From positions 25,283 to 89,282 of the forward strand of contig CACDWG010000010.1 in NCBI GenBank assembly GCA_902556425.1: a stretch of 64,000 nucleotides of DNA, read 5' to 3'. Positions 26,234 to 34,616 of this stretch are shown here, piece by piece; position 1 is the stretch's first letter, and each line of letters starts with the position of its first letter. The translations under genes and the position numbers were made by a program. The DNA comes from UBA4421 sp002704225. Its GTDB lineage: Bacteria; Pseudomonadota; Gammaproteobacteria; Pseudomonadales; Azotimanducaceae. The notes beneath the pieces are model-generated. The model ran no database searches and had not been told where the DNA came from. It was given only the letters and a program-made list of their open reading frames with translations.

Positions 26234-26369
26234 TTTTAGTGGCGTTTGTTGTTAAAATTCCGTAACGCCGCGACGGAGCCTTGCTGAATCAGTTTCGGCT
26301 TCGTTAGAGCGATAAGCCGCGACCAATGCCTGTCGGACAACGACACTTAAGAAATGGATGAGCGCGACA

Positions 26370-26426
26370 GACTATTGGGATCTCAGGGCGGGGTTGAAGC
26401 AACAAGCCGCGACGTTGGAGCTTTGA
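26370..26426 (+). pseudogene. Gene relic: 3' tail paralogous to 30000-30056
   Basis: These 57 bases encode DYWDLRAGLKQQAATLEL then a stop. They resemble, at about four in five positions and with identical length, bases 30000-30056 (DYEHRWAWLKQHAATLDI, stop). The frame is closed by a stop about 54 bases upstream and has no plausible start, so it looks like the surviving C-terminal end of a lost gene. Confidence 0.5.
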
Positions 26427-26448
26427 CGCTTAGTCTGGGGAGAACGAA

Positions 26449-26514
26449 ATGTCAAAAGCTATGACCGTGGCGGAGCAAATGGAGCGTCACGCGACGCTCA
26501 AATGGCTTGGATAG
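26449..26514 (+). pseudogene. Truncated start of a small gene (MSKAMTV...)
   Basis: The 21-residue frame MSKAMTVAEQMERHATLKWLG has a GGGGAGAACGAA leader and resembles the start of the gene at 30551 (MRKAMTV after AACGAA). It ends early and overlaps the next small frame by 13 bases, so a single gene may have been frameshifted here. Confidence 0.4.
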
Positions 26515-26666
26515 AGAAGGCGCGCGCGAATTGGGGGTTGGACCTTATAGACATAGGTATTATCCCGGTTGGCGCTGACGAGCTAGTAGAAGAATATGCG
26601 GAGGATTGGGGTAGCTATGCCGGAGGTGGATTGGAAGATGCATTTGCGGGAAAATCCGGTCAATAG
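26502..26666 (+). CDS. Small acidic protein, unknown (possibly frameshifted remnant)
   Basis: 54 residues beginning MAWIEKARANWGLDLIDIG, ending GLEDAFAGKSGQ, markedly acidic in its second half. It could be an independent small protein or the second part of one ~75-residue protein with the frame at 26449, broken by a frameshift. I do not recognise a family. It lies just upstream of the YwqK-type gene. Confidence 0.4.
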   Translation: MAWIEKARANWGLDLIDIGIIPVGADELVEEYAEDWGSYAGGGLEDAFAGKSGQ

Positions 26667-26696
26667 TCAACTGGAGCGCCGCCTAGGTTATCAACG

Positions 26697-28382
26697 ATGA
26701 CAATCACCATCGTACCGCTAGAAGATCGAGTCCCCAGATCCAAGCTCATTCAGAGAAAAGATGGTCTGTATTACATAAAGCGCTCGAGAAAACCATTCTC
26801 CGGAGCGATGTATATAGATCCGGAATACTTTAGATCTCAAGCTCTCACGCCTATTGGGGCTCATAAAACTCACTTTGTCGATGGACGAGAGGACCCTCGA
26901 ATTGAGGAGCATTTTTCAAAAAATGGGCAAGCAGTCAAAGGGAGATACATAACTTACGAGACGGAGCCAGCGTCACCACTGGAAGTTCACACGCTCCACT
27001 ATTATTTCTACAGCAATGGGGTTCCACGCTGGGAACATCATACGAAAGGATCGATTCGGACAACCACCAACTACACGCCATCTGGAGGTGTTCTCAGCAT
27101 CCAGAAAATGCGAGGGGTACCCGAACATTCCGTGATGCCAAAACGACTTAGAGCCTGGAACACGAAAGGGATTAGAGAGCCTTTTCCTGCCTCCGTCGGT
27201 TGGCTTCCCGAGGGACAGATCCCGCGAGTTACAGAATTACTCCAATTTCATGATAACGGTCAGTTGGCGCTCAAAGTCTCAGCGAGAGCTAGTGAGGTCT
27301 TTAACGAGGACGCTGAGTGCTGCAGGGACGGAACGTTAGTACAGAAAATAGGGAGTAGTGGTTATGTGAGGTCAATGGAGTTAAAGGATGGTATCCCGAA
27401 CGGAGAATTCACTGTGGTCGACCAAAATGGTCGAACGATCCAAGAAGGAACTTATGCGGAAGGATATAGGGAAGGAGCGTGGTGCGATTGGACGTTCGTA
27501 GATGGTGAAATAAGTAGCGAAGCTATTGAGGTCTACAAAGATGGTTTGAAGAACGGAATTTGTCGTGCGCTGACCTATGAAGATGGCGAGATATGCAGTG
27601 AATCCATCGAGACATTCAAAGATGGTTTGTTGGATGGTTATCGGGTTGGTGAACCCATCATCGATGGCTTTTTGGATTTTGTACAACACAGCGACTTCAA
27701 TGTTGCAAAGGTTCGTGAGTTTTATGTTGCGGGTGAACTACATGGGCTTCGAATCGGCTTTGATGATGAGGGCAATACTGTAATCCGAGAACACTATGAG
27801 TACGGGTGGATCAAGATGTTTGAGGAGATCGACTTTGACACTGGCATCACCCGACAGATTGTTCAGTTTAAAGACGGGAAAAAGCACGGGGTGAAATTGT
27901 TGTTCCACGAAGATGGAAGGCTTGAGGAATTCACTGAGCTTCGTAAAGGAAAAGAAAACGGGGTTACGTATCAGTTCAGTCGGCGCGGGCACCTAAAACG
28001 AATTTCAAAACGTAAAGATGATTTTTATTATGGTGATGATTGGTCTTTTGAGAAGACTGGAATTGCTAGCAGTAGAAGCATCATTGGCGATCACATGACA
28101 ACCCTAGAAGAGTGGGATTTTCACGACGATGGCTCAGTTTTGGAGCATTGCATCTATAGAAAGTCCGGCAAACTAGGATTGTGCAAGGTTTTCAACCAAA
28201 AGGGCGAAGATGTCTCTAATGGCAGATGGGAGTATTTTGATAAAAAAGGTCGATTGAAGGTAACCGGCGAACATAAGAAAGGTTTGAAGCACGGTGTATG
28301 GACCGCGTATAGCAAAAAAGGAAATCCAACCATAAGTGAGCTCTATGAAAATGGTAAGTTCATAAAACGTCTCGATGACTAA
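26697..28382 (+). CDS. YwqK-type repeat protein (MORN-like), putative antitoxin family
   Basis: 561 residues made largely of short MORN/YwqK-like repeats, each about 22-24 residues, of the type YhxnGxxxxxxxYkdGkxxG (for example FKDGKKHGVKLLFHEDGRLEE and KGLKHGVWTAYSKKGNP). No signal peptide is visible. Database proteins of this kind are often labelled YwqK family antitoxin because B. subtilis YwqK neighbours an LXG toxin; a direct role is unproven. Its last 8 bases overlap the next gene, suggesting a functional pair. Confidence 0.75.
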   Translation: MTITIVPLEDRVPRSKLIQRKDGLYYIKRSRKPFSGAMYIDPEYFRSQALTPIGAHKTHFVDGREDPRIEEHFSKNGQAVKGRYITYETEPASPLEVHTLHYYFYSNGVPRWEHHTKGSIRTTTNYTPSGGVLSIQKMRGVPEHSVMPKRLRAWNTKGIREPFPASVGWLPEGQIPRVTELLQFHDNGQLALKVSARASEVFNEDAECCRDGTLVQKIGSSGYVRSMELKDGIPNGEFTVVDQNGRTIQEGTYAEGYREGAWCDWTFVDGEISSEAIEVYKDGLKNGICRALTYEDGEICSESIETFKDGLLDGYRVGEPIIDGFLDFVQHSDFNVAKVREFYVAGELHGLRIGFDDEGNTVIREHYEYGWIKMFEEIDFDTGITRQIVQFKDGKKHGVKLLFHEDGRLEEFTELRKGKENGVTYQFSRRGHLKRISKRKDDFYYGDDWSFEKTGIASSRSIIGDHMTTLEEWDFHDDGSVLEHCIYRKSGKLGLCKVFNQKGEDVSNGRWEYFDKKGRLKVTGEHKKGLKHGVWTAYSKKGNPTISELYENGKFIKRLDD

Positions 28383-29160
28383 AGAGTTTGGTGAGAAACA
28401 AGGCGACTTGTTCCCCAAGCTGCTGCAGAGGGAATCACTCCACGCCGAACAGGATAGAGCAAAAAAGAGGCTACAGGATCTGAGGGCATTGCCTCGTCGG
28501 ATCGAGGGTTATTGGCAGGGCTTTTACCAGCGAAAACTTGCCGACTGGACATTAGAAGCGGAGTTGAAGGAGCAGTACGGTTTCGACTATCAGTTTTGCG
28601 AAGATGGTGGATTAGTTCTTCAATTTTATTACCCCACTCCGTCAGAGATTGGATTGTCCGAATCCGACTACCTGGCGTTCGAACAAGGTCTCATTGAGAT
28701 CCTTGACCCGAAGACAAAAAGCGAGATATCAGACATCGATTTTACAGCCTTCTTGAGGTGGACTCTCGAGGGCTATTGGCACAGTGATAACTTTACAGAG
28801 AGCAAGGTGGAGCGTATTGAGGGACTGATTCAGGACTCAAGCGAAGTAAACGACCCATCCAATGAGCTAAACATTCTAAGTACCAATAATTGGGAAGTTG
28901 ACCTAGATGGGTCTGAAAGCAACCCAGCTGTCAGATTGAGGGCTCGCCTCAATACTGTTAGTAAAATTTTCGTTATCGATCACTTTGACTGCGGTGTGGA
29001 GGAGGAGTTATTCGACCTCGACGACTTTAAGTGGTGGGCAAGGGCAGATGGCGAAGGTATCTGGGGATGCTACCAATCCCTTTTCGGGTCCAAGGAGCCA
29101 ATTCAGGAGGATTCTTTCTGGAGAGTACTTACCAAATGGATTCGAATCATACCTTCCTAG
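28375..29160 (+). CDS. Protein of unknown function, coupled to YwqK-type gene
   Basis: 261 residues, not recognised. It is soluble and acidic, rich in Trp/Tyr/Phe (ALPRRIEGYWQGFYQRKLADW, DFKWWARADGEGIWG), with a charged N-terminal helix. Its ATG lies inside the end of the YwqK-type gene (ATGACTAA overlap), so translation is probably coupled. By analogy with toxin-immunity pairs it may be the partner of the repeat protein, but no toxin motif is visible. Confidence 0.7.
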   Translation: MTKEFGEKQGDLFPKLLQRESLHAEQDRAKKRLQDLRALPRRIEGYWQGFYQRKLADWTLEAELKEQYGFDYQFCEDGGLVLQFYYPTPSEIGLSESDYLAFEQGLIEILDPKTKSEISDIDFTAFLRWTLEGYWHSDNFTESKVERIEGLIQDSSEVNDPSNELNILSTNNWEVDLDGSESNPAVRLRARLNTVSKIFVIDHFDCGVEEELFDLDDFKWWARADGEGIWGCYQSLFGSKEPIQEDSFWRVLTKWIRIIPS

Positions 29161-29216
29161 CTTTAAGCGAATGAAACGAAACAGGCGTCTCTGATTCCGA
29201 TATCGTATTTTTTTGC

Positions 29217-29837
29217 TTATCGTCTCATCTCCCAGTCAAAAAAATAATGCCGTCCCCAAATTGGTGAATTTACCAGCGCGATCAATTCATTTTCTTTGGC
29301 AATGTGCTCCTCCTCTCCGCTAACCCTGTCGGGGAGAGCGACTAGGACTTCTTTTTCGTCATCGTAGTATCCACCCCAATCATCGCACTCCGCTCTAGCC
29401 TCATCCCGGGGGGACCAAACATCGTTTATGGGCTCACCATCCGATGCCAAATCTACAAACGTCCCCATAAAATAATACCTGCTCTTAAGCAGAAGACCCT
29501 CGCTATCTTGTTCGTAATAGCTTCCGTCTATTACTTCCTTGTATATGGAGGCGGATTGATGAAGAGAGCCATTTCGATGATACGTCTCGATCGATCCATC
29601 CAAGACAGGTTTTCGATATTTGTAATACCCTTCCAACTTCTTCTGACCGTTGTCATGGTACAAAACAAAGGGACCTCTTCGCTTACCCTGTTTAAAGGTT
29701 ATCAATCTCTTCAGTTGGTTATTCGAATAGCGTTCCTCTGACTTTCCAGTAAAGGGCGCGGTCTCATTTGATAAATACATGAGACCATCACTGCCCATTA
29801 GTAATTCACTGATGTTTATTTGCTTACGCTTGCTCAT
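29217..29837 (-). CDS. Second YwqK-type (MORN-like) repeat protein
   Basis: 206 residues with about four YwqK-like repeats in the first 130 (RYSNNQLKRLITFKQGKRRG, LYHDNGQKKLEGYYKYRKP, TYHRNGSLHQSASIYKEV) and an acidic C-terminal domain (AECDDWGGYYDDEKE) with no repeats. It is convergent with the 28375 gene. Probably related by descent to the 26697 protein. Function unknown. Confidence 0.75.
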   Translation of the reverse strand: MSKRKQINISELLMGSDGLMYLSNETAPFTGKSEERYSNNQLKRLITFKQGKRRGPFVLYHDNGQKKLEGYYKYRKPVLDGSIETYHRNGSLHQSASIYKEVIDGSYYEQDSEGLLLKSRYYFMGTFVDLASDGEPINDVWSPRDEARAECDDWGGYYDDEKEVLVALPDRVSGEEEHIAKENELIALVNSPIWGRHYFFDWEMRR

Positions 29838-29999
29838 TTAACGAAGTCCGGACTAGAAGCGGTAGACGTAGCAACTTACATTTCCAAGACCTTTAGTTAC
29901 AAGAAAAGGGGTTTGAGTGGATTTGAATAATAGTAGGGTCGTCTGCGTCGATACGACCACTCGAGAGCATTCCGGCGGTCGGTCAAACATTACGCGCCG

Positions 30000-30056
30000 G
30001 ACTATGAGCATCGCTGGGCGTGGTTGAAGCAACATGCCGCGACATTGGATATTTAA
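30000..30056 (+). pseudogene. Gene relic: 3' tail paralogous to 26370-26426
   Basis: Encodes DYEHRWAWLKQHAATLDI and a stop; the open frame runs somewhat further upstream (FRRSVKHYAP) but has no start. With 26370-26426 it shows that a family of genes with this C-terminus once stood in two places in the island. Here the relic is followed 21 bases later by an intact small gene. Confidence 0.5.
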
Positions 30057-30077
30057 TGCCAAGGGGCAGGTGATGGC

Positions 30078-30554
30078 ATGAGCTTGGACAGGGTTCTAAT
30101 CAATTTGGCAAAGAACCAGACCCTATCGTTGGCGTTCATTGGGAGCGCGAATGCTGTCGATATTTTCATGCCAACGGGAGATGCGATAGTCACCCCTCAA
30201 GACGCGGACAAATACTTTTTTGAAAGTGTCCGGCAGCATGCCGCAGGGAATCCTTACCTGCCTGAAATAGAGAAGGCCCTGAGTCGATACGAGAAGAGTA
30301 GTGATTACTCGCTCGAGGGTTATAACGACGCTATGGGCGAATATGAATATGAGTATGACGTTGCCTATCTCTGCAAATTCGCGGAGCTACCGTTTGAATA
30401 CGTATGCTCGTCATTTTCGCTCCAAATTACGAAGTTCGGCGACGATCCGCTAACTGATTTTTTCTCTTTGTTTGACGATCTTTTCGGTGATGTGAACGAC
30501 GTGTTCGACTACGAAAAAATCTCCAGCTACTATGAAGCCAACAAATCGGGATGA
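30078..30554 (+). CDS. Acidic protein of unknown function
   Basis: 158 residues, very acidic and aromatic in the second half (GEYEYEYDVAYLCKF, DFFSLFDDLFGDVNDVFDY), a composition often seen in immunity proteins or DNA mimics. Start ATG at 30078 has a GGGGCAGG leader; an in-frame alternative is not evident. Its stop overlaps the start of the next small gene (ATGA). I recognise no family. Confidence 0.65.
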   Translation: MSLDRVLINLAKNQTLSLAFIGSANAVDIFMPTGDAIVTPQDADKYFFESVRQHAAGNPYLPEIEKALSRYEKSSDYSLEGYNDAMGEYEYEYDVAYLCKFAELPFEYVCSSFSLQITKFGDDPLTDFFSLFDDLFGDVNDVFDYEKISSYYEANKSG

Positions 30555-30688
30555 ACGAAATGCGCAAAGCGATGACCGTTACGGCGTTGATTGAAGCGGT
30601 ACGCGACGTCTATTTGGTGTGGGTAGGAGAAGCCAAACCGACTTGGTGCGGCGAACTGAACAGCTCCCGAACCGCGACTCCTCAGTAG
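30551..30688 (+). CDS. Small protein, unknown, coupled to 30078 gene
   Basis: 45 residues starting MNEMRKAMTVTALIEAVRD. The ATG overlaps the upstream stop as ATGA, a classic coupling arrangement. Its beginning resembles the eroded frame at 26449. It may itself be a truncated version of a longer protein. Confidence 0.45.
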   Translation: MNEMRKAMTVTALIEAVRDVYLVWVGEAKPTWCGELNSSRTATPQ

Positions 30689-30716
30689 AAGGCTGCTCGA
30701 GCGGAGATCGAAATCT

Positions 30717-30938
30717 ATGCAAACAAGAGTCTTCAAGAAGCCGGCGAAGCTAGTCAGCGTAAAGGCGTATCAGGCGAAGTTTGGGCACCTACCAGCCCCT
30801 GAGGCATACAAATTTTTGTCGACTGAAGAGCTGGAGCGACAAGCAGCTGAAGCTATTTCTAGGGGCGAGCCGATGAAGGAGTGGGCGGCTCGATCACAAA
30901 ATAGATTCGGCACGCCATTGGACGGTTTTTTTTCTTAG
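30717..30938 (+). CDS. Small protein of unknown function
   Basis: 73 residues (MQTRVFKKPAKLVSVKAYQAKFGHLP...), basic at the N-terminus and helical in the middle (STEELERQAAEAISRGE). A GGAG lies ten bases before the ATG. It follows the 30551 gene by 28 bases and may share its transcript. A T-rich run (30924-30933) falls at its 3' end. No family recognised. Confidence 0.5.
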   Translation: MQTRVFKKPAKLVSVKAYQAKFGHLPAPEAYKFLSTEELERQAAEAISRGEPMKEWAARSQNRFGTPLDGFFS

Positions 30939-31835
30939 CCGTCGCTAAATGATTCAGGCTTGCTCAACTGCCGAGCTAACTTAGCTCGGGGCGCCGCGAA
31001 CTCGTAAGTCTCTGCGAGCGCAACTAGACGACCTGTAAACGTTTAATCCTCAAGTTTCCTTGCTTCAGTTGCCTTAGCACTGACTTTGACTCTAGTGGCT
31101 CTTTGTCCCTTCATCTTGCTGCTTTCGGTAGTCCCCCTCTGATCTTTGGTGATTGCTGGAGAGAGGATCCACCTTACCCAAAAGCCAGACACAATTAGCC
31201 TTTGTCAGGCTAAAAGCTGAATCTGACCTTCGGAGCCATGCCCTCGATCGGATCCATCGATGTAGCGTCACCATTAAGGTCAGGGGCGGTTGAGCGATCT
31301 CCCTGTTATGCGCTGCCACTTAACGCAGAACCACCGGCTAGCCACATCGACAACAACCGGCTGTCCGCAGGTTACCTTGCGGTATTGCCTGCTCGTAAGG
31401 GCTTTACTTTCCTGAGGGCTACCCTTTTGCCCAGCTGAGGTCACTGCCAAATCACATGTCCGCGTTGGGGACACTTCGAGGCTACCTTGCACAGCCATTT
31501 GTTGGATGTTGTGTCCAGGGAAGCTTGGGTTTGTTACAGCCCGCACCGTACTGGACGTTTGTCCAGTATCCCACTCCCTCGGCGCTCAGGCAAGCAGAAC
31601 AACTTTACATGCGTCACATTTAGTTCGGGAGTAGAGGCAGCAGGCTTTAGCCTGACACAACCTAACATGTTAGTGATCACTAACTATTTGTAACGTCTAT
31701 TCTTGTTGAGCGCTACGCCTTGCTTACTTTTTATGCGACGCGGTTGCCAATCGAGAGCGGAATCTATCGCGGTTGAAATCGTAAGTCTGCTCCCTGTGGG
31801 GTACGCTTGGGTAAGTGAGGCAGCAAGAGGCGGCA
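30939..31835. other. Gene-free, hairpin-rich stretch upstream of hsdM
   Basis: Nearly 900 bases without a convincing gene. It holds several perfect inverted repeats: CCGAGCTAA/TTAGCTCGG at 30971-30989, TTAGCC/GGCTAA at 31195-31213, TACTGGAC-GTTT-GTCCAGTA at 31549-31568, CAGGC-TTTA-GCCTG at 31641-31654 and the palindrome at 31669. These could be regulatory sites, a structured RNA, or remains of a decayed gene. Confidence 0.5.
31669..31684. promoter_or_regulatory. Perfect 16-bp palindrome upstream of hsdM
   Basis: GTTAGTGATCACTAAC is a perfect two-fold palindrome 150 bases before the hsdM start, the symmetry expected of a dimeric-repressor operator. It may control the restriction operon. No cognate regulator gene is adjacent. 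Confidence 0.45.
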
Positions 31836-33386
31836 GTGGCAGACGATTTCAAACAGACACTCTGGAAAGCAGCAGACAAACTCAGGGCGCAGATGGATGC
31901 CGCTGAGTACAAGCACATCGTCCTTGGTCTGATCTTCCTCAAGTACATCTCAGACACCTTCGTCAAACAGCAGGGCAAGGTGAAGAGCATGGTCTCTCAA
32001 CCGTCCTCTGACTACTTCATCAGCGAAGACCCCGCAGAGTACGCAGAGGAACTGGAAGAGCGTGACTACTACATTCAGGACAATGTGTTTTGGGTGCCTC
32101 AGGAAGCACGTTGGGAAACCCTGAGATCAAAAGCAAAGCAACCGGACATCGGTTCTCTCGTTGACGGTGCAATGACTGCTATTGAAAACGAGAACACCTC
32201 ACTCAGGGGTAAGTTAGACAAGAGATTCGGGCGTGCCCAGTTGGGTCAGGGTGTTCTGGGTGAGTTAATCGACCTCATCTCCACCATTGGGTTTGCAGAC
32301 AAATACGATGCCTCAGACCTTCTGGGTGAGGTGTACGAGTACTTCTTGGGTCAGTTCGCATCTGCTGAGGGCAAGAAGGGTGGACAGTTCTACACCCCCT
32401 CTCATGTGGTTAAGACCCTCGTTGCAGTCCTCTCTCCTAACTCTGGTCGTGTTTATGACCCCTGCTGTGGTTCAGGTGGGATGTTTGTTCAGAGTGAAGA
32501 GTTCGTAAAAGCACATGGTGGTCGTGTGGATGACATCTCTATCTACGGACAAGAGAGTAACCCCACTACGTGGCGACTAGCAGCGATGAACCTAGCGATT
32601 CGTGGATTCGCTGCTGACCTGGGTAAAGAACCCGCAGATACCTTTGCCCGTGACCAATTTCCGGACGTGAAGTTCGACTACATCATGGCAAATCCACCTT
32701 TCAATATCTCTGACTGGGGTGGTGAGAAATACGAGAGTGACCCTCGTTGGCAGTTCGGTAGACCCCCAGTAGGTAATGCCAACTACGCATGGTTACAGCA
32801 CATGTTGTGGAAGTTGCGTCCGGGCGGTCAGGCAGGGGTTGTCCTTGCCAACGGTTCAATGAGTTCTAACGCCGGTGGTGAAGGTCAGATACGAGAATCA
32901 ATGGTGCGAGGTGACGTAGTTGAGGTCATGGTCGCATTGCCCGGTCAGTTGTTCCTCAACACGCAGATTCCTGTCTGTCTATGGTTCCTGACCAACGATA
33001 AGACCATGAACGGGCGAGACCGCAGAGGAGAGACTCTATTCATTGATGCACGGCAGTTGGGAACCATGGAGACCCGTGTTCTTAAGGTCTTCACCGATGA
33101 GGACATCGCAAAGATTCAAGAGACGGTGCAGTCGTGGAAGACCGGGGAAGACTACGAGGACGTTGCAGGGTTCTGTAAGTCAGCGTCTCTGGAAGAAATT
33201 GAGAAGAATGGATTTGTGCTGACGCCGGGGCGTTACGTTGGCGCTGACCTTAGTGCTGATGACGGTATCGACTTCAATGATCGGATAGAAGCACTATTCG
33301 GGCGTTTATCAACTTTGAGCGCAAAGTCTACAGAGTTGGACGAGAAAATTCTTTCAATCAAATCCCACTTCGATTTCGAGATTTGA
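31836..33386 (+). CDS. hsdM: Type I restriction-modification methyltransferase subunit HsdM
   Basis: N6-adenine DNA methyltransferase subunit. The N-terminal helical domain begins ADDFKQTLWKAADKLRAQMDAAEYKHIVLG as in HsdM. SAM motif I is VYDPCCGSGGMF and the catalytic motif IV is ANPPFN. About 516 residues. I choose the GTG at 31836 because an AAGAGG Shine-Dalgarno sits five bases before it; a GTG seven codons upstream (31815) has no good site. With HsdS and HsdR it forms a complete type I system with protective methylation and restriction. Confidence 0.96.
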   Translation: MADDFKQTLWKAADKLRAQMDAAEYKHIVLGLIFLKYISDTFVKQQGKVKSMVSQPSSDYFISEDPAEYAEELEERDYYIQDNVFWVPQEARWETLRSKAKQPDIGSLVDGAMTAIENENTSLRGKLDKRFGRAQLGQGVLGELIDLISTIGFADKYDASDLLGEVYEYFLGQFASAEGKKGGQFYTPSHVVKTLVAVLSPNSGRVYDPCCGSGGMFVQSEEFVKAHGGRVDDISIYGQESNPTTWRLAAMNLAIRGFAADLGKEPADTFARDQFPDVKFDYIMANPPFNISDWGGEKYESDPRWQFGRPPVGNANYAWLQHMLWKLRPGGQAGVVLANGSMSSNAGGEGQIRESMVRGDVVEVMVALPGQLFLNTQIPVCLWFLTNDKTMNGRDRRGETLFIDARQLGTMETRVLKVFTDEDIAKIQETVQSWKTGEDYEDVAGFCKSASLEEIEKNGFVLTPGRYVGADLSADDGIDFNDRIEALFGRLSTLSAKSTELDEKILSIKSHFDFEI

Positions 33387-33389
33387 ACA

Positions 33390-34616
33390 ATGCAGAAGTT
33401 GGGTGAAATCGCTTCGGTCAAGGGTGGCAAGAGACTACCGAAAGGAGAGTCTCTAACTATCGATCCTACTTCGCATCCTTACATCAGGACGAGAGATATC
33501 GAAAATCATGTGATCAAAATGGATCAACTTGAGTATGTCCCTGATGCGGTGCAAAAAAAAATTGCTCGTTACATTGTTGATGCAGGAGATTTGGTGGTCT
33601 CAATTGTCGGAACTGTGGGTAGTTGCGCCATAGTTCCCGCAGAACTTCACCGTGCGAATTTGACAGAAAATTGTGCAAAGATTCTTCTGAATACGGAAGA
33701 CTACACCACCGAATTTCTTTACTACTTTTTGCGTTCACCTCAAGGGCAGCAAGAAATTTTTAAAAACACAGTTGGATCGACTCAACTGAAGTTGCCTTTG
33801 TACGGTATTGAAAATATCGACCTGCCTAATCTGACCGTCACTAACCAAAAAGCAATCGCCCACATCCTTGGCACCCTAGACGCTAAGATCGAACTCAACC
33901 AAAAGATGAACCAAACCCTTGAGGAGATCGCTAAGGCAATCTTCAAGTCATGGTTTGTGGACTTTGATTCTGTGCGAGCAAAGGCAGAGGGTCGCCCCAC
34001 AGGTCTTCCCTCTGAAATCAGTGATCTTTTTCCTGATGAGTTGGTGGATTCGGAGATTGGGGAGATTCCGAAGGGGTGGGGATTGCGAAGGTTAGATTCT
34101 CTCCTTGAACTTGCCTATGGCAAATCGCTTCCTGCCAAGAATAGGTTGGATGGTGAGGTTCCGGTCTATGGGTCTGGTGGAGTAAACGGTTTCCATAACA
34201 AACCTTTAGTCGAAGGGACTTCGATAGTTGTTGGTCGCAAAGGAACGGTAGGCAGTCTGTATTGGGTTGATAAACCGTTTTTCCCCATCGATACCGTCTT
34301 TTATGTGCGAACCGAAGAGTCGATTCACTACTGCTTTTATCTAATGCAAACGCTTCGGTTAGACACTATGAATACGGATGCCGCAGTCCCGGGGTTAAAC
34401 AGAGATAACGCATACCGCCTTGAGTTTCCTAATGCTCCAACACCGCTGGTCAATCATTTCTCCGAGATCGCAAAATCGACCAGAGATAGGATTTCTATTG
34501 CAGAGGAAGAAAGTAAAGTCCTCTCTGACCTCAGAGACACCCTCTTACCCAAACTCATCTCCGGTGAATTCCGCATACCTGATGCAGAGAAGTTTCTTGA
34601 AGAGGCGGGCATCTGA
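33390..34616 (+). CDS. hsdS: Type I restriction-modification specificity subunit HsdS
   Basis: DNA-recognition subunit, 408 residues, with two target-recognition domains (about 1-150 and 215-360), each followed by a conserved helical spacer. The first spacer is NQKAIAHILGTLDAKIELNQK and leads to IFKSWFVDFDSVRAKAEGRP, a signature of HsdS. It begins 3 bases after hsdM, and its TGA shares a base with the hsdR ATG (TGATG). Target specificity cannot be read by eye. Confidence 0.95.
   Translation: MQKLGEIASVKGGKRLPKGESLTIDPTSHPYIRTRDIENHVIKMDQLEYVPDAVQKKIARYIVDAGDLVVSIVGTVGSCAIVPAELHRANLTENCAKILLNTEDYTTEFLYYFLRSPQGQQEIFKNTVGSTQLKLPLYGIENIDLPNLTVTNQKAIAHILGTLDAKIELNQKMNQTLEEIAKAIFKSWFVDFDSVRAKAEGRPTGLPSEISDLFPDELVDSEIGEIPKGWGLRRLDSLLELAYGKSLPAKNRLDGEVPVYGSGGVNGFHNKPLVEGTSIVVGRKGTVGSLYWVDKPFFPIDTVFYVRTEESIHYCFYLMQTLRLDTMNTDAAVPGLNRDNAYRLEFPNAPTPLVNHFSEIAKSTRDRISIAEEESKVLSDLRDTLLPKLISGEFRIPDAEKFLEEAGI

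Noticed and set aside
30924..30938. Intrinsic terminator at the T-rich run ending the 30717 gene
   Set aside because: There is a T-run but no adjacent stem before it, so it does not meet the rule for a rho-independent terminator.
31280..31546. Minus-strand 88-residue frame in the region upstream of hsdM
   Set aside because: No ribosome-binding site and no recognisable pattern; it overlaps other frames and hairpins, so it looks like chance.
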